Shown piece by piece: positions 43,805 to 52,911 of a DNA stretch of 64,000 nt. The stretch's first letter is position 1; each line of letters starts with the position of its first letter. The stretch covers positions 1 to 64,000 of the forward strand of contig JAFVXI010000030.1 in assembly GCA_017501245.1 (NCBI GenBank). Reading direction: 5' to 3'. The position numbers and the translations under genes are program-made. The notes beneath the pieces are model-generated. The model was not told the origin of the DNA and made no database searches. It saw nothing but the letters and a program-made list of their open reading frames with translations. The DNA comes from Clostridia bacterium (GTDB lineage: Bacteria; Bacillota; Clostridia; Oscillospirales; CAG-272).

Positions 43805-43926
43805 AGCGACAACTGTCGCTGATGATATACACGACTAAGGTCGTGATGATATGCACTCACAAAGTGAGTGATGATATACAGCGACGGACGTCGCTGTATA
43901 TCAGGCTGAAGCGCCTATGAGATGCT
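43805..43926. repeat. GATGATATAC hairpin array, four perfect units
   Basis: Palindromes AGCGAC-aact-GTCGCT (43805-43820), ACGAC-taag-GTCGT, ACTCAC-aaa-GTGAGT and AGCGAC-ggac-GTCGCT (43880-43895) are separated by GATGATATAC or GATGATATGC; a degenerate fifth stem follows. The third stem is not used in the other arrays. It truncates the third 125-bp element, so it arrived after it. Confidence 0.85.
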
Positions 43927-44013
43927 GCGTGCCTGTCCGCTCGGGATAGCACGCACCCCATACCCCCGTAAGATTATTTAATTTGCCGGAAAACGGCGAA
44001 AGGATATAGAAAA

Positions 44014-46650
44014 ATGAGAAAAGAACTTGCTAAAAACTACGATCCTAAGGAGTTTGAGGAAAGGGTCTATTCAGAGTGGTGCGAGAAGAACTATTTCGCT
44101 CCCGATCCCGACCCCAAAAAGCCCGCCTTCTCCATCGTTATCCCCCCTCCAAACGTAACCGGTCAGCTTCATATGGGTCACGCTCTTGACCAGACCCTCC
44201 AGGATATCCTCGTGCGCACCAAGCGTATGCAGGGCTTCTCGACCCTTTGGGTCCCCGGCACCGATCACGCCGGCATCGCAACGCAGATCAAGGTTGAGGA
44301 AAATCTCCGTGTCAACGAGGGCCTCACCAGATACGACCTCGGCAGAGAGAAGTTCCTTGAGCGTGTCTGGGCATGGAAGGAGCAGTACGGCAACCGTATC
44401 ATCAGCCAGCTCAAGAAGCTCGGCTCCTCCTGCGACTGGTCCCGTGAGCGCTTCACGATGGACGAGGGCTGCTCGAGAGCCGTCCGCGAGGTGTTCGTAA
44501 ACCTCTATAACAAGGGCCTCATCTACCGTGGCTACCGTATCATCAACTGGTGCCCCCATTGTCTTACCGCACTTTCCGACGCCGAGGTCGAGTATAGCGA
44601 GCAGGCAGGCTCCTTCTGGCATATCCGCTATCCCGTCGTAGGCTCCGACGAGTACGTGACCATAGCGACCACAAGACCCGAGACCATGCTCGGAGACACC
44701 GCCGTTGCAGTTCATCCCGAGGACGAGAGATACACCCACCTCGTGGGCAAGAAGCTCCTCCTCCCCCTCGTAAACAGAGAGATCCCCGTCATCGCCGACG
44801 AGTACGTTGAGCGCGATTTCGGAACCGGATGCGTCAAGATCACCCCCGCCCACGACCCCAACGACTTCGAGGTCGGCGGTCGCCACGATCTCCCCGTCAT
44901 CAAGGTGATGAACGATGATGCCACCATCAGCGAGGAGTTTGGCGGCAAATATGCGGGCATGGACAGATACGAGGCACGCCGTGCCATCGTAAAGGATCTC
45001 GAGGAGGGCGGCTTCCTCGTCAAGATCGAGCCCTGCTCGCACAACGTCGGCACCTGCTATCGCTGCAAGACCACCGTTGAGCCCCTCACCTCCGATCAGT
45101 GGTTCGTAAAGATGGCTCCCCTCGCTAAGCCCGCTCTCGAGGCCGTAGTCAGTGGCGACATCAAGTTCGAGCCCGAAAGGTTCTCTAAGACCTATATTAA
45201 TTGGATGGAAAACTGCCACGACTGGTGCATCTCCCGTCAGCTCTGGTGGGGCCACAGGATCCCCGCCTTCTATTGCGAGGAGTGCGGCCATATGGAGGTT
45301 TCCAAGACCGACATAACCGAGTGTCCCAAGTGTGGCGGCAAGGTAACGCAGGAGTCCGACGTGCTTGACACCTGGTTCTCCTCGGCTCTCTGGCCCTTCT
45401 CGACGATGGGCTGGCCGGATAAGGATGCTCCCGACCTCGCAAGATATTTCCCAACCGACGTCCTCGTCACGGGCTATGACATCATCTTCTTCTGGGTTGC
45501 GAGAATGATCTTCTCCGCCCTTGAGCACACGGGCAAGAAGCCCTTCAGCACCGTATTCATCCACGGCCTTGTGCGTGATGCGCAGGGCAGAAAGATGTCC
45601 AAGTCGCTCGGCAACGGCATCGACCCCCTCGAGATCATCGACAAGTACGGCGCAGACGCTCTCCGCTTCGCCCTCGCTACGGGCAACGCACCCGGAAACG
45701 ATATGCGCTTCTCCGACGAGAAGATCGAGGCGGCGCGAAACTTCGCAAACAAGCTCTGGAACGCATCGAGATTCGTGCTTATGAACCTCACCGAGCCCGA
45801 CGAGGAGCTGCTGGAGATGCCCGAGGAGAGCGAGCTTGAGCTTGAGGACAAGTGGATCCTCGAGCGCCTCAACGGAGTAGTCAAGTCGGTCAGAGCAAAC
45901 GTAGATAACTACGAGCTTGGTATAGCCCTTGCGGAGATCTATTCCTTCACCTGGGATCAGTTCTGCGACTGGTATATCGAGATGGTCAAGGGACGCATCT
46001 TCGAGGGCGGCAAGAAGGCTCTTAACGCTAAGCGCATCCTCCTCAAGGTCCTCACTGACATCCTTAAGCTCCTCCACCCCTATATGCCCTTCATCACCGA
46101 GGAGATATATTCCGCAATTCCTCACTCCACCGAGAGCATCATGATCTCTAAGTATCCGGAATTTGACACGGGTATGGACTATAAGTGTGAGGAGGCAGAC
46201 GTAGACAGGATAATCACTGCCATCGTTGCCATCCGTGCGCGCCGTGCGGAGATGAACGTTCCTCCCTCGAAGCGTGCTAAGCTCTTCGTAGTAACCAAGT
46301 ATCAGGAGAGCTTCAAGAGCGCAGAGAAGATCCTTATGAAGCTTGCCTCCGCAAGCGAGGTAGAGCTTGTAGACGAGTATACCGCTGACGACGCCGTAAT
46401 GATCGCGACCGATGCGGGCAATATGTATATTCCTCTCGCCGAGGTCATCGACTTCGAGAAGGAGCGCGCAAGACTCACCGCCGAGATGAAGAAGAATGAG
46501 GGCGAGATCGAGCGCATCGAGAAGAAGCTTTCTAACGAGGGCTTCGTTTCCAAGGCTCCCGCCGCTGTCATCGAGGGCGAGAGAGCAAAGCTCCGCAAGT
46601 ATCTCGACACCCGTGAGTCGCTCGCTCAGGCGCTCGCAAAGCTCGGCTGA
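44014..46650 (+). CDS. valS: Valyl-tRNA synthetase
   Basis: ValRS, 878 residues, class Ia. The HIGH-type motif is [15 protein letters not shown] (about 45-59) and the KMSKS motif is [11 protein letters not shown] (about 525-535). The editing domain lies between (around 200-340, with [20 protein letters not shown]), and a CxxC pair ([17 protein letters not shown]) follows. The last 65 residues form the ValRS C-terminal coiled coil. The start has GAAAGGA upstream. Expression should be controlled by the T-box 518 bp upstream. Confidence 0.97.
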   Translation: MRKELAKNYDPKEFEERVYSEWCEKNYFAPDPDPKKPAFSIVIPPPNVTGQLHMGHALDQTLQDILVRTKRMQGFSTLWVPGTDHAGIATQIKVEENLRVNEGLTRYDLGREKFLERVWAWKEQYGNRIISQLKKLGSSCDWSRERFTMDEGCSRAVREVFVNLYNKGLIYRGYRIINWCPHCLTALSDAEVEYSEQAGSFWHIRYPVVGSDEYVTIATTRPETMLGDTAVAVHPEDERYTHLVGKKLLLPLVNREIPVIADEYVERDFGTGCVKITPAHDPNDFEVGGRHDLPVIKVMNDDATISEEFGGKYAGMDRYEARRAIVKDLEEGGFLVKIEPCSHNVGTCYRCKTTVEPLTSDQWFVKMAPLAKPALEAVVSGDIKFEPERFSKTYINWMENCHDWCISRQLWWGHRIPAFYCEECGHMEVSKTDITECPKCGGKVTQESDVLDTWFSSALWPFSTMGWPDKDAPDLARYFPTDVLVTGYDIIFFWVARMIFSALEHTGKKPFSTVFIHGLVRDAQGRKMSKSLGNGIDPLEIIDKYGADALRFALATGNAPGNDMRFSDEKIEAARNFANKLWNASRFVLMNLTEPDEELLEMPEESELELEDKWILERLNGVVKSVRANVDNYELGIALAEIYSFTWDQFCDWYIEMVKGRIFEGGKKALNAKRILLKVLTDILKLLHPYMPFITEEIYSAIPHSTESIMISKYPEFDTGMDYKCEEADVDRIITAIVAIRARRAEMNVPPSKRAKLFVVTKYQESFKSAEKILMKLASASEVELVDEYTADDAVMIATDAGNMYIPLAEVIDFEKERARLTAEMKKNEGEIERIEKKLSNEGFVSKAPAAVIEGERAKLRKYLDTRESLAQALAKLG

Positions 46651-46693
46651 TAGCTATATCACCACCCTCAAAGACTGATTTATCCCTGTGTAT

Positions 46694-46711
46694 TGACATT
46701 AATAGTTGTCA
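46694..46711. promoter_or_regulatory. 18-bp palindrome, site 3
   Basis: TGACAT-taatag-TTGTCA matches the 18-bp design of sites 1 and 2 with one arm mismatch. It lies 45 bp after the valS stop and 139 bp before the LRR gene. Confidence 0.4.
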
Positions 46712-46781
46712 AAAGCCTTCTTGCAAGCGCTAGTCAGGTCGCATTGGATAATATCTCTTTGATCGCAAAATAACATAAAAA

Positions 46782-46809
46782 CGGCTCGGAGCAAAAAAGC
46801 TCCGAGCCG
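46782..46809 (-). terminator. Hairpin with terminator-like T run on the minus strand
   Basis: CGGCTCGGAGC and GCTCCGAGCCG form a perfect 11-bp stem around AAAAAA. On the plus strand no T run follows; on the minus strand one does, although no minus-strand gene reads into it. It may instead slow transcripts leaving valS. Nearby, GGGGC-atc-GCCCC (46826-46838) forms a second hairpin just before the LRR gene. Confidence 0.5.
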
Positions 46810-46849
46810 CATCCACCTCTTTGGGGCATCGCCCCGAGAAAGGGAAAAT

Positions 46850-47752
46850 ATGGAAACAAAGAAAAAGGACGAAATAACCGTCATTCATTCGGACAGCTAC
46901 CCCGACACCGAGGAAAACAGAATAATTCACATCCCCGAGGGCATAGTGGAGATAGCCGAAAACGCCTTCAGAGAAAACGCAAGCCTTGAGGAGATCTACC
47001 TCCCGAGGAGCCTGAGACTCATCTCGGCTTCGGCGTTTGCCGGCTGTGCGAGGCTTCGCCGCGTCGTCTTTTCGGATGGGCTTCGTGAGATAGGTGACGA
47101 GGCGTTTTCCTCCTGCCCGTCCATAACCGGCATATCTCTGCCCGACACGGTCTCGAGGATAGGTGAGGGTGCCTTTGAGGCATGTGCCTCGCTCACCTCG
47201 CTTAAGCTCTCCGAGTCGCTCTATATGGTCGGCTCAAACGCCTTTGCCTTCTGCTTTAACCTCACTCACGTCACCGTGCCCGACAGCTGCGTGCTGGTCG
47301 AGTTCTCCGCCTTTGCAAATTGCTTCAGCCTTGAGTCTGTCAAGCTCTCTTCAAATATGACGCTTATCGACGACTCTACATTTGAAGGCTGCAGATCGCT
47401 AAAGGATGTCGATATGCCAACAAAGCTTGTCAAAATCGGGCGTAAAGCCTTTGAGGGCTGCTCCTCTTTAGCCTCGCTTATTCTCCCCGTTGGAGTAAGG
47501 AGCATAGGCTATGACGCCTTCGTCGGCTGCTCCTCTCTTGTGCGCATAGCCCTGCCGAGGGCGCTCTCCGAGCCGCTTGACCCCGACGTCTTTCGTGGCT
47601 GCGAGTCACTCACCGACATCTCCTTCGGCGGCAGTGAGGACGAATGGGCGCACCTTGGCGGCAGCATCGGCGTAACGCACGACGATATGACCATACATTA
47701 CCCGAGGGTAACAGCCCTCGACCTTGATCTTAAAGGAGGCTCACTCTCTTGA
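46850..47752 (+). CDS. BspA-type leucine-rich repeat protein
   Basis: A 300-residue protein made of about ten BspA/LRR_5 repeats of roughly 23 residues. A typical unit is AFAGCARLRRVVFSDGLREI; others carry AFSSCPSITGISLPDTVSRI. There is no signal peptide or anchor, whereas most BspA-type proteins are surface-exposed, so its location is unclear. GAAAGGGAAAAT precedes the start. The stop codon overlaps the TTG start of the next gene, so the two are co-translated. Confidence 0.85.
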   Translation: METKKKDEITVIHSDSYPDTEENRIIHIPEGIVEIAENAFRENASLEEIYLPRSLRLISASAFAGCARLRRVVFSDGLREIGDEAFSSCPSITGISLPDTVSRIGEGAFEACASLTSLKLSESLYMVGSNAFAFCFNLTHVTVPDSCVLVEFSAFANCFSLESVKLSSNMTLIDDSTFEGCRSLKDVDMPTKLVKIGRKAFEGCSSLASLILPVGVRSIGYDAFVGCSSLVRIALPRALSEPLDPDVFRGCESLTDISFGGSEDEWAHLGGSIGVTHDDMTIHYPRVTALDLDLKGGSLS

Positions 47753-48408
47753 AATACAAGTGTCTTCTCTTAGACCATGACGACACCGTCGTCGCAAGCA
47801 CCGAGGCGATACATTATCCCTCGCTGATAGCCTATTTTGAGGACTATAAGCCGCATTTTTTAGGAAAGTATTCCTTCGAGGAATTCATCCTCAAAAACTT
47901 TGATCCCGGCGTCCTCGAGTTCTTCCACGGAGAGCTTGGGATGAGCGACGAGGAGATGGCTCTTGAGGATAAATATTGGAAGGATTTCGTTGCCACGCGC
48001 ATACCCACGGCGTACGAAGGAATAGCCGGGATAATCTCCGAGTTCCGCACCCGTGGCGGCATTATCGGCGTCGCATCGCATTCCTACGAGGAGTATATAA
48101 GGCGAGACTACGAGCATAATTCTCTCCCCCTGCCCGACTGCATCTACGGCTGGGATCTGCCGCGTGAGCATCGCAAGCCCTCACCTTTCACCGTGCTTGA
48201 CATCTGCCGCCGCTATTCGATAGAGCCCTCCGAGGTCCTCGTCGTCGACGATCTCAAGCCGGGCTACGACATGGCGCGTGCCGCAGGAGCGGACTTTGCC
48301 GCCGCAGGCTGGGCTTATAACGTGCCCCGCATCGAGGAGTTTATGCGCAAAAACTGCGACTACTACCTCACCTCCGTCGCCGAGCTTTCCGACCTCCTCT
48401 TCGGCTGA
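47749..48408 (+). CDS. HAD family hydrolase
   Basis: A 219-residue haloacid-dehalogenase superfamily phosphatase. Motif I is LLLDHDDTVVAS (nucleophile Asp9), motif II lies in IIGVASHSYEEYI, motif III Lys in REHRKPSPFTV and motif IV in VLVVDDLKPGYDMA. The cap is an alpha-helical insert after motif I. It starts with TTG, which overlaps the stop of the LRR gene and stands 9 bp after AAAGGAGG. Substrate unknown. A terminator follows at 48431. Confidence 0.82.
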   Translation: MKYKCLLLDHDDTVVASTEAIHYPSLIAYFEDYKPHFLGKYSFEEFILKNFDPGVLEFFHGELGMSDEEMALEDKYWKDFVATRIPTAYEGIAGIISEFRTRGGIIGVASHSYEEYIRRDYEHNSLPLPDCIYGWDLPREHRKPSPFTVLDICRRYSIEPSEVLVVDDLKPGYDMARAAGADFAAAGWAYNVPRIEEFMRKNCDYYLTSVAELSDLLFG

Positions 48409-48430
48409 TGTTACCGACGTTTTCCACCAA

Positions 48431-48462
48431 AAAAGCCTCATCCGGATAGGGTGAGGCTTTTC
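48431..48462. terminator. Bidirectional rho-independent terminator
   Basis: AAAAGCCTCA (48431-48440) pairs with TGAGGCTTTT (48452-48461), with one A run and one T run. It separates the HAD gene from the convergent membrane-protein operon. Confidence 0.9.
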
Positions 48463-48544
48463 TGGTTATAAAAAACTCGTCTGAGTTATGATTTTTCACT
48501 ACTTATGATTATTCACTACTTATGATCTTGTCTGAGTTGCGATC

Positions 48545-49195
48545 TCACCCGAAGAAGTAGTCGTATTCGCCGCGAGCCTCTCTGAGGAGGCGCTGCTCCT
48601 CACGCATCATACGCTCGGCGTAGCGCTCGAAGGTAGACGCCGTAAACACCTTGATGCCGTATAATTCGTCACCCGTGAAGGCGATCTTGATCGAGGTCTT
48701 CTCCTCCGTAACGTAGGAGAGCATACCCGGAGCGGGATTTAGTATCAGCGCTCTGACGATATGCTTTTCGCTCTCACTGTATTCCTCGGGGATAGGGAAG
48801 GGCGGTGTGTAAACGACCTTGGCATAGAGGTTTATGCCGGAGGACATAGCAAGTGACGAGCGCCCCATCCCCCTCACGCCGCGAAGGCCCTTCAGGCGCA
48901 TATAAATGCAGGAATAGCTCTCGTTTGCAAAGTGGACGCTCTTGGATATGCCGCCGCCCGAATAGAAGCGGATGAGGTATACCGTGTTCATTATCTCTAC
49001 TCTTGCGTCAGCCCCCTCACGCACGAGCCACATAGGTCTGTATGGGAAAGAAAGTAAACTAACCTTTGCATTACAGCTCTTTTTCAGCCCGAGGAGCTTG
49101 AAGATCAGCGCCGTGCGCTTGATAAACCAGGTTAAGAAATTAAAGCCTATCCATACGATTATGACGGTTAAAATCAGCTTGATAATATCGTTCAT
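48545..49195 (-). CDS. Hypothetical membrane-anchored protein
   Basis: An unrecognised 216-residue protein. The start at 49195 follows AGGAGGGG; the frame stays open to 49348 inside the upstream gene, without initiation signals. One membrane segment at about 5-27 (IIKLILTVIIVWIGFNFLTWFI) is followed by a soluble part rich in beta strands (VYLIRFYSGGG, INLYAKVVYTPPFPIPEEY) and a helical, Arg/Glu-rich C-terminus. It is co-transcribed with the gene at 49204, 8 bp away. No known function. Confidence 0.65.
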   Translation of the reverse strand: MNDIIKLILTVIIVWIGFNFLTWFIKRTALIFKLLGLKKSCNAKVSLLSFPYRPMWLVREGADARVEIMNTVYLIRFYSGGGISKSVHFANESYSCIYMRLKGLRGVRGMGRSSLAMSSGINLYAKVVYTPPFPIPEEYSESEKHIVRALILNPAPGMLSYVTEEKTSIKIAFTGDELYGIKVFTASTFERYAERMMREEQRLLREARGEYDYFFG

Positions 49196-49203
49196 AGCCC
49201 CTC

Positions 49204-49794
49204 CTAACCGACGTCGCCTGAGATCCAGGCTGCACGCCACGCCGACAGCGTCGAGGGGATGAGAATAAGCCTCGCCACAACCGAGATCAGCACCGTTATC
49301 GCCAAAGCGGGGAAAAGCTCGGCATATCCGTAGAGTGCGCCGCCGCACCAGATGAGGGGAAAGACGGGCGCCACGTATTCGTATGGCACGAGATAAGCCA
49401 CCAAAACCATCACCACGGGTGCAAAAACGGCACTGATAAGATCCGTGATCCAGAACTCCTTGAGATACCAGACTGTCCTCTCGGGGATCCGGTATAGCCC
49501 CTCGGTCAGCCTCGTCAGATATTCAAAGCGCTTGTTGTCAAGTCGCATAGCAAAGACGGTCACGACGAGGGTGATGAGCGCAACGGTCACTATCCGCAGC
49601 CCCCTCTCCATAGCGAGGTAGGCCTCCGGCTCCGAGATCGGGCTCGGCCTCGTAAAGAGGGCGGGGAAGTTTAAGACAAGATAGTCGAACACGATTAAGA
49701 CGAGTGGCTCGGCGATGGGATAGATCGCCGCACCGAAAAGGAAGCATAAAAGCCCGAGCAGGGGCGGCAGAACGTATTTGTGCAGTATTTTCAT
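49204..49794 (-). CDS. Hypothetical integral membrane protein
   Basis: An unrecognised 196-residue protein with about five membrane segments: residues 8-28, 30-50, 68-85, 112-135 and 150-175. Charged loops carry PSPISEPEAYLAMERGLRI and DNKRFEYLTRLTEGLYR. There is no recognisable motif. It is the first gene of a two-gene unit with the protein at 48545, driven by the consensus promoter at 49844. Confidence 0.65.
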   Translation of the reverse strand: MKILHKYVLPPLLGLLCFLFGAAIYPIAEPLVLIVFDYLVLNFPALFTRPSPISEPEAYLAMERGLRIVTVALITLVVTVFAMRLDNKRFEYLTRLTEGLYRIPERTVWYLKEFWITDLISAVFAPVVMVLVAYLVPYEYVAPVFPLIWCGGALYGYAELFPALAITVLISVVARLILIPSTLSAWRAAWISGDVG

Positions 49795-49843
49795 CCTTGT
49801 CCCCTCCTCTCAAAAACGGCTCGCCGACAGAGCCTCTACCTTC

Positions 49844-49872
49844 ATTATATTGAAGAATGCCCGTCTTGTCAA
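49844..49872 (-). promoter_or_regulatory. Consensus sigma-A promoter
   Basis: On the minus strand TTGACA (49867-49872) and TATAAT (49844-49849) are 17 bp apart, 50 bp before the membrane protein gene. Confidence 0.85.
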
Positions 49873-49970
49873 GCCTTGCCGCCCCGATAGCTCCCCCTCT
49901 TTATTTACATTTTGGAAATCCCCCGCCCTCCGTTTTATCACGCACGCATAATACTTTTTCTTTTTAAGTA

Positions 49971-49999
49971 TTGATTTATTTAGGAAAATATGGTATCAT
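49971..49999 (+). promoter_or_regulatory. Sigma-A promoter of the uronate operon
   Basis: TTGATT (49971-49976) and TATCAT (49994-49999) are 17 bp apart. The promoter is close to the GTG start at 50012, leaving a very short leader; a second transcription start could lie further upstream. Confidence 0.6.
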
Positions 50000-50011
50000 A
50001 CAGGAAAAGGG

Positions 50012-51658
50012 GTGATCATCATAATTAATTTAAAGCTTTTACGTGAAAACGGCGACGTTAAGTTTAAAGCGTACGGCACCGACATCGACGAGCACTACCT
50101 CGGAGAATACGAGGCAGGAGATAAATATCGTATCGAGCTCTGCGACGGTGAGTTTGTTAAGCTGAGGCTTGATCCTACGCTCGCCGAAAGTATAGTCTAC
50201 GTGCCGGACGGCGTGTTCGAGTATCTCATACCCTTCGACAAGGAAAGACGTGCGGGCTATCATCCCGACGCCTTCTCGGGTGAGGACCATCGTATACAGG
50301 TCAGTGAGCCCTCCGAGGCAGAGATCTACGCCGAGCGTCTCATCTCGCTCAATTCGCACGACAGGCACAATATCCCGAAGTACTTCCCCCACGCTGTTGC
50401 GAATTTCGTGACCCGTGAGGACCCAAGCTTCTTTGAGCGAAACGCCATCGACGGCGTCATCGACAATTCGAGCCACGGCGTATTCCCCTATCATTCCTGG
50501 GGCGGCGGCCTGCGTGAGGATCTTGAGTTTGAGGTCCATTTCGGAACGGAGGTTCTCGTCAGCTCGGTAGTCCTCTTCCTGCGTGCCGATTTCCCGCACG
50601 ACACCTATTGGCGTGAGCTGGACGTCGAGTTCTCCGACGGAACGAAGGCGCACGCACAGCTCGAGGGCGTTGCCGAGGGGCAGAAGGTCAGCTTTGAAGC
50701 CAAGACCACCGAGTATATCAAGCTGACGGGCTTCCGCCAGCAGAGAGTAGAGGGAGATAAGCTCTCCTTCGCAGCACTTACACAGATCGAAATTTACGGT
50801 AATTATATCAAAAAGGAGAATAAAGGAATGGAAGTCAGAGACGCAGCTAACGCAAAGGACGTCAAGTATTATACAACGGATAGACTCAGAGAGGAGTTCC
50901 ATATTGCGAACCTCTTCACCAAGGACAACATCAGGATGGTTTACAGCCATATCGACCGTATCATCGTTATCGGCATGATGCCCGTAAAGGCGGTGCTTCG
51001 CCTCCAGGCAGGCAAGGAGCTCGCAGCAGACTACTTCCTCCAGCGCCGTGAGCTCGGATGCATCAACATCGGCGGTAAGGGTGTCATCACCATCGACGGC
51101 GTCGAGTATGAGATGAACCCCCGCGACGGTATCTACGTCGGTATGGGCAACAAGGAGCTCACCTTCAAGTCCGTCGATGAAAACGATCCCGCTAAGTTCT
51201 ATATGACCTCCTGCCCCGCGCACACCTCATATCCCATCGTCAAGATAGATATCACAAAGGCGAGAAAGGTTCCCTGCGGCTCCGTCGAGGACTGCAACAA
51301 GAGAGTCATCAACCAGTACATACATCCCGAGGTTATGAAGTCCTGTCAGCTCGCTATGGGTCTCACTCAGCTTGAGGTCGGCTCTAACTGGAACACCATG
51401 CCCAGCCACACCCACGACAGACGTATGGAGGTCTATCTCTATCTCGATATGGGTAGAAACGACGCAGTCTTCCATATGATGGGCGAGCCTAAGGAGACGA
51501 GGCACATCGTCATGCACAACGAGGAGGCTGTCATCTCTCCCTCCTGGTCGATCCACTCCGGTGTAGGAACCAAGAATTATTCCTTCATCTGGGCTATGTG
51601 CGGCGAGAACCAGGAGTTCACCGATATGGACCATATCGAAACCAAGGAACTCAGATAA
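50012..51658 (+). CDS. kduI: Discoidin-like domain fused to 5-keto-4-deoxyuronate isomerase KduI
   Basis: The 548-residue frame joins two proteins. Residues 1-272 form a beta-sandwich resembling F5/8-type C (discoidin-like) domains: FFERNAIDGVIDNSSHG and later VDVEFSDGT and AALTQIEIYGNY strands. Residues 273-548 are a complete KduI, which isomerises 5-keto-4-deoxyuronate (from unsaturated uronides) to 3-deoxy-D-glycero-2,5-hexodiulosonate. The KduI metal site is SHTHDRRMEVYLY with the later HSGVGTKNYSFIW. KduI normally starts alone at the in-frame ATG 50828, where AAAAGGAG is correctly spaced, so both a fusion and a separate KduI may be made. kduD follows 43 bp later. Confidence 0.9.
   Translation: MIIIINLKLLRENGDVKFKAYGTDIDEHYLGEYEAGDKYRIELCDGEFVKLRLDPTLAESIVYVPDGVFEYLIPFDKERRAGYHPDAFSGEDHRIQVSEPSEAEIYAERLISLNSHDRHNIPKYFPHAVANFVTREDPSFFERNAIDGVIDNSSHGVFPYHSWGGGLREDLEFEVHFGTEVLVSSVVLFLRADFPHDTYWRELDVEFSDGTKAHAQLEGVAEGQKVSFEAKTTEYIKLTGFRQQRVEGDKLSFAALTQIEIYGNYIKKENKGMEVRDAANAKDVKYYTTDRLREEFHIANLFTKDNIRMVYSHIDRIIVIGMMPVKAVLRLQAGKELAADYFLQRRELGCINIGGKGVITIDGVEYEMNPRDGIYVGMGNKELTFKSVDENDPAKFYMTSCPAHTSYPIVKIDITKARKVPCGSVEDCNKRVINQYIHPEVMKSCQLAMGLTQLEVGSNWNTMPSHTHDRRMEVYLYLDMGRNDAVFHMMGEPKETRHIVMHNEEAVISPSWSIHSGVGTKNYSFIWAMCGENQEFTDMDHIETKELR
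50811..50830 (+). promoter_or_regulatory. Internal ribosome binding site and KduI start
   Basis: AAAAGGAG (50811-50818) stands 9 bp before an ATG at 50828 that is in frame with the upstream domain. This is the expected start of a normal-length KduI. It suggests internal initiation within the fused gene. Confidence 0.7.
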
Positions 51659-51701
51659 TCACAAGAAAAGTAAATTTAAGTTAACATAAGGAGAATAAAA
51701 A

Positions 51702-52505
51702 ATGGCAAACGAAAAGAACTTTGACCTCACCGGTAAGGTCGCTCTTATAACCGGCGCATCCTACGGCATCGGCTATGCTATCGCAAAGGGACTTGCTGCC
51801 GCAGGCGCAACCATCGTCTTCAACGATATCAAGGCTGAGTTCGTCGAGCGTGGACTTAAGTCCTACGAGGCAGACGGCATCAAGGCTCACGGCTACGTCT
51901 GCGACGTCACCGACGAGGATGCTGTAAACGCATTCGTCGCCCAGGTTGAAAAGGAGGTTGGCGTTATCGACATCCTCGTAAACAACGCAGGTATCATCAA
52001 GAGGATCCCCATGATCGAGATGACCGCCGCAGAGTTCAGACAGGTTATCGACGTTGACCTTAACGCTCCCTTCATCGTATCTAAGGCTGTTATCCCCTCC
52101 ATGATCAAGAAGGGCGCAGGCAAGATCATCAACATCTGCTCCATGATGTCCGAGTTCGGCCGTGAGACCGTCTCTGCTTACGCTTCCGCAAAGGGCGGAC
52201 TTAAGATGCTCACCAGAAACATCGCTTCCGAGTACGGCCAGTATAACATCCAGTGCAACGGCATCGGTCCCGGCTATATCGCAACTCCTCAGACTGCTCC
52301 CCTTCGTGAGCGTCAGCCCGATGGCTCCAAGCACCCCTTCGACAGCTTCATCACCGACAGCAAAACTCCCGCCGGTCGCTGGGGCGATCCCTCCGACCTC
52401 GCCGGCCCCGCCGTATTCCTCGCCAGCACCGCCTCCGACTTTGTCAACGGTCAGATCCTCTATGTAGATGGAGGAATTCAGGCATACTTCGGCAAGCAGC
52501 CCTAA
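51702..52505 (+). CDS. kduD: 2-dehydro-3-deoxy-D-gluconate 5-dehydrogenase
   Basis: KduD is a short-chain dehydrogenase that reduces the KduI product to 2-keto-3-deoxygluconate. The 267-residue protein has the nucleotide-binding TGASYGIGYAIAKGLA motif (about 17-32), NNAGIIKR, and the catalytic Ser-Tyr-Lys set with YASAKGGLKML (Tyr about 164). IASEYGQYNIQCNGIGPGYIATPQT matches the KduD subgroup (GPGYIxTxNT in others). AAGGAG lies upstream. It belongs to the same operon as kduI. Confidence 0.92.
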   Translation: MANEKNFDLTGKVALITGASYGIGYAIAKGLAAAGATIVFNDIKAEFVERGLKSYEADGIKAHGYVCDVTDEDAVNAFVAQVEKEVGVIDILVNNAGIIKRIPMIEMTAAEFRQVIDVDLNAPFIVSKAVIPSMIKKGAGKIINICSMMSEFGRETVSAYASAKGGLKMLTRNIASEYGQYNIQCNGIGPGYIATPQTAPLRERQPDGSKHPFDSFITDSKTPAGRWGDPSDLAGPAVFLASTASDFVNGQILYVDGGIQAYFGKQP

Positions 52506-52729
52506 TTTTTAGCGGTTGTTTTTGCCGTAAATCTCCGCCCGCCCGCCTTGCCGTAGGTTTCTACGGCTGGCGGCAGCCGTGGCGAGATTTCCAATCAAAA
52601 ACACCTCGCTAAAAATACTCTTTTGATGCTTGGGCGCATATCGCGCGACCCTCGCCAAGCTCGCCGTAGGTAACTACGGCTTCGGGCAGGACTCCCACAA
52701 TCTGCATCAAAAACACCTCGCTAAAAATG
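52505..52729. repeat. Two adjacent inverted-repeat elements with GTAGGT-WW-CTAC cores
   Basis: The first element (52505-52616) begins at the kduD stop. Its ends, ATTTTTAGCGG-like and CCTCGCTAAAAAT, are inverted, followed inside by AAATCTC against GAGATTT. Its core is GCCGTAGG-tt-TCTACGGC (52551-52568). The second (52617-52729) has arms TTTTGATGC (52621-52629) and GCATCAAAA (52703-52711) and core GCCGTAGG-ta-ACTACGGC (52663-52680). Both share the closing AAACACCTCGCTAAAAAT. The elements sit between kduD and the GH88 gene. From 52730 to 52911 there is a leader with the perfect palindrome GCCTTCG-gtcactg-CGAAGGC (52836-52856). Confidence 0.75.
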
Positions 52730-52911
52730 CCCGATAAAGGCTTTTTTACGAATAATCTTACTATTATCTCTTGTGGCTTATGCCTTTGCTTTCAGCATGT
52801 GGCGTGCATATGATATATTGCCAAGAGATATATCCGCCTTCGGTCACTGCGAAGGCTCCTGCGGCTATGTCGCAAACTATCGACGTTTTAGAAAAAAGAA
52901 AGGCTTCAATA

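Noticed and set aside
44071-46125. A 684-codon minus-strand open frame opposite valS
   Set aside because: valS is certain from its motifs; the antisense frame arises from codon bias. The same holds for 21068-22303 (prfB) and 50039-51223 (kduI).
46693-46712. Two overlapping -35 elements (TTGACA on both strands)
   Set aside because: No -10 hexamer stands at 16-18 bp on either strand.
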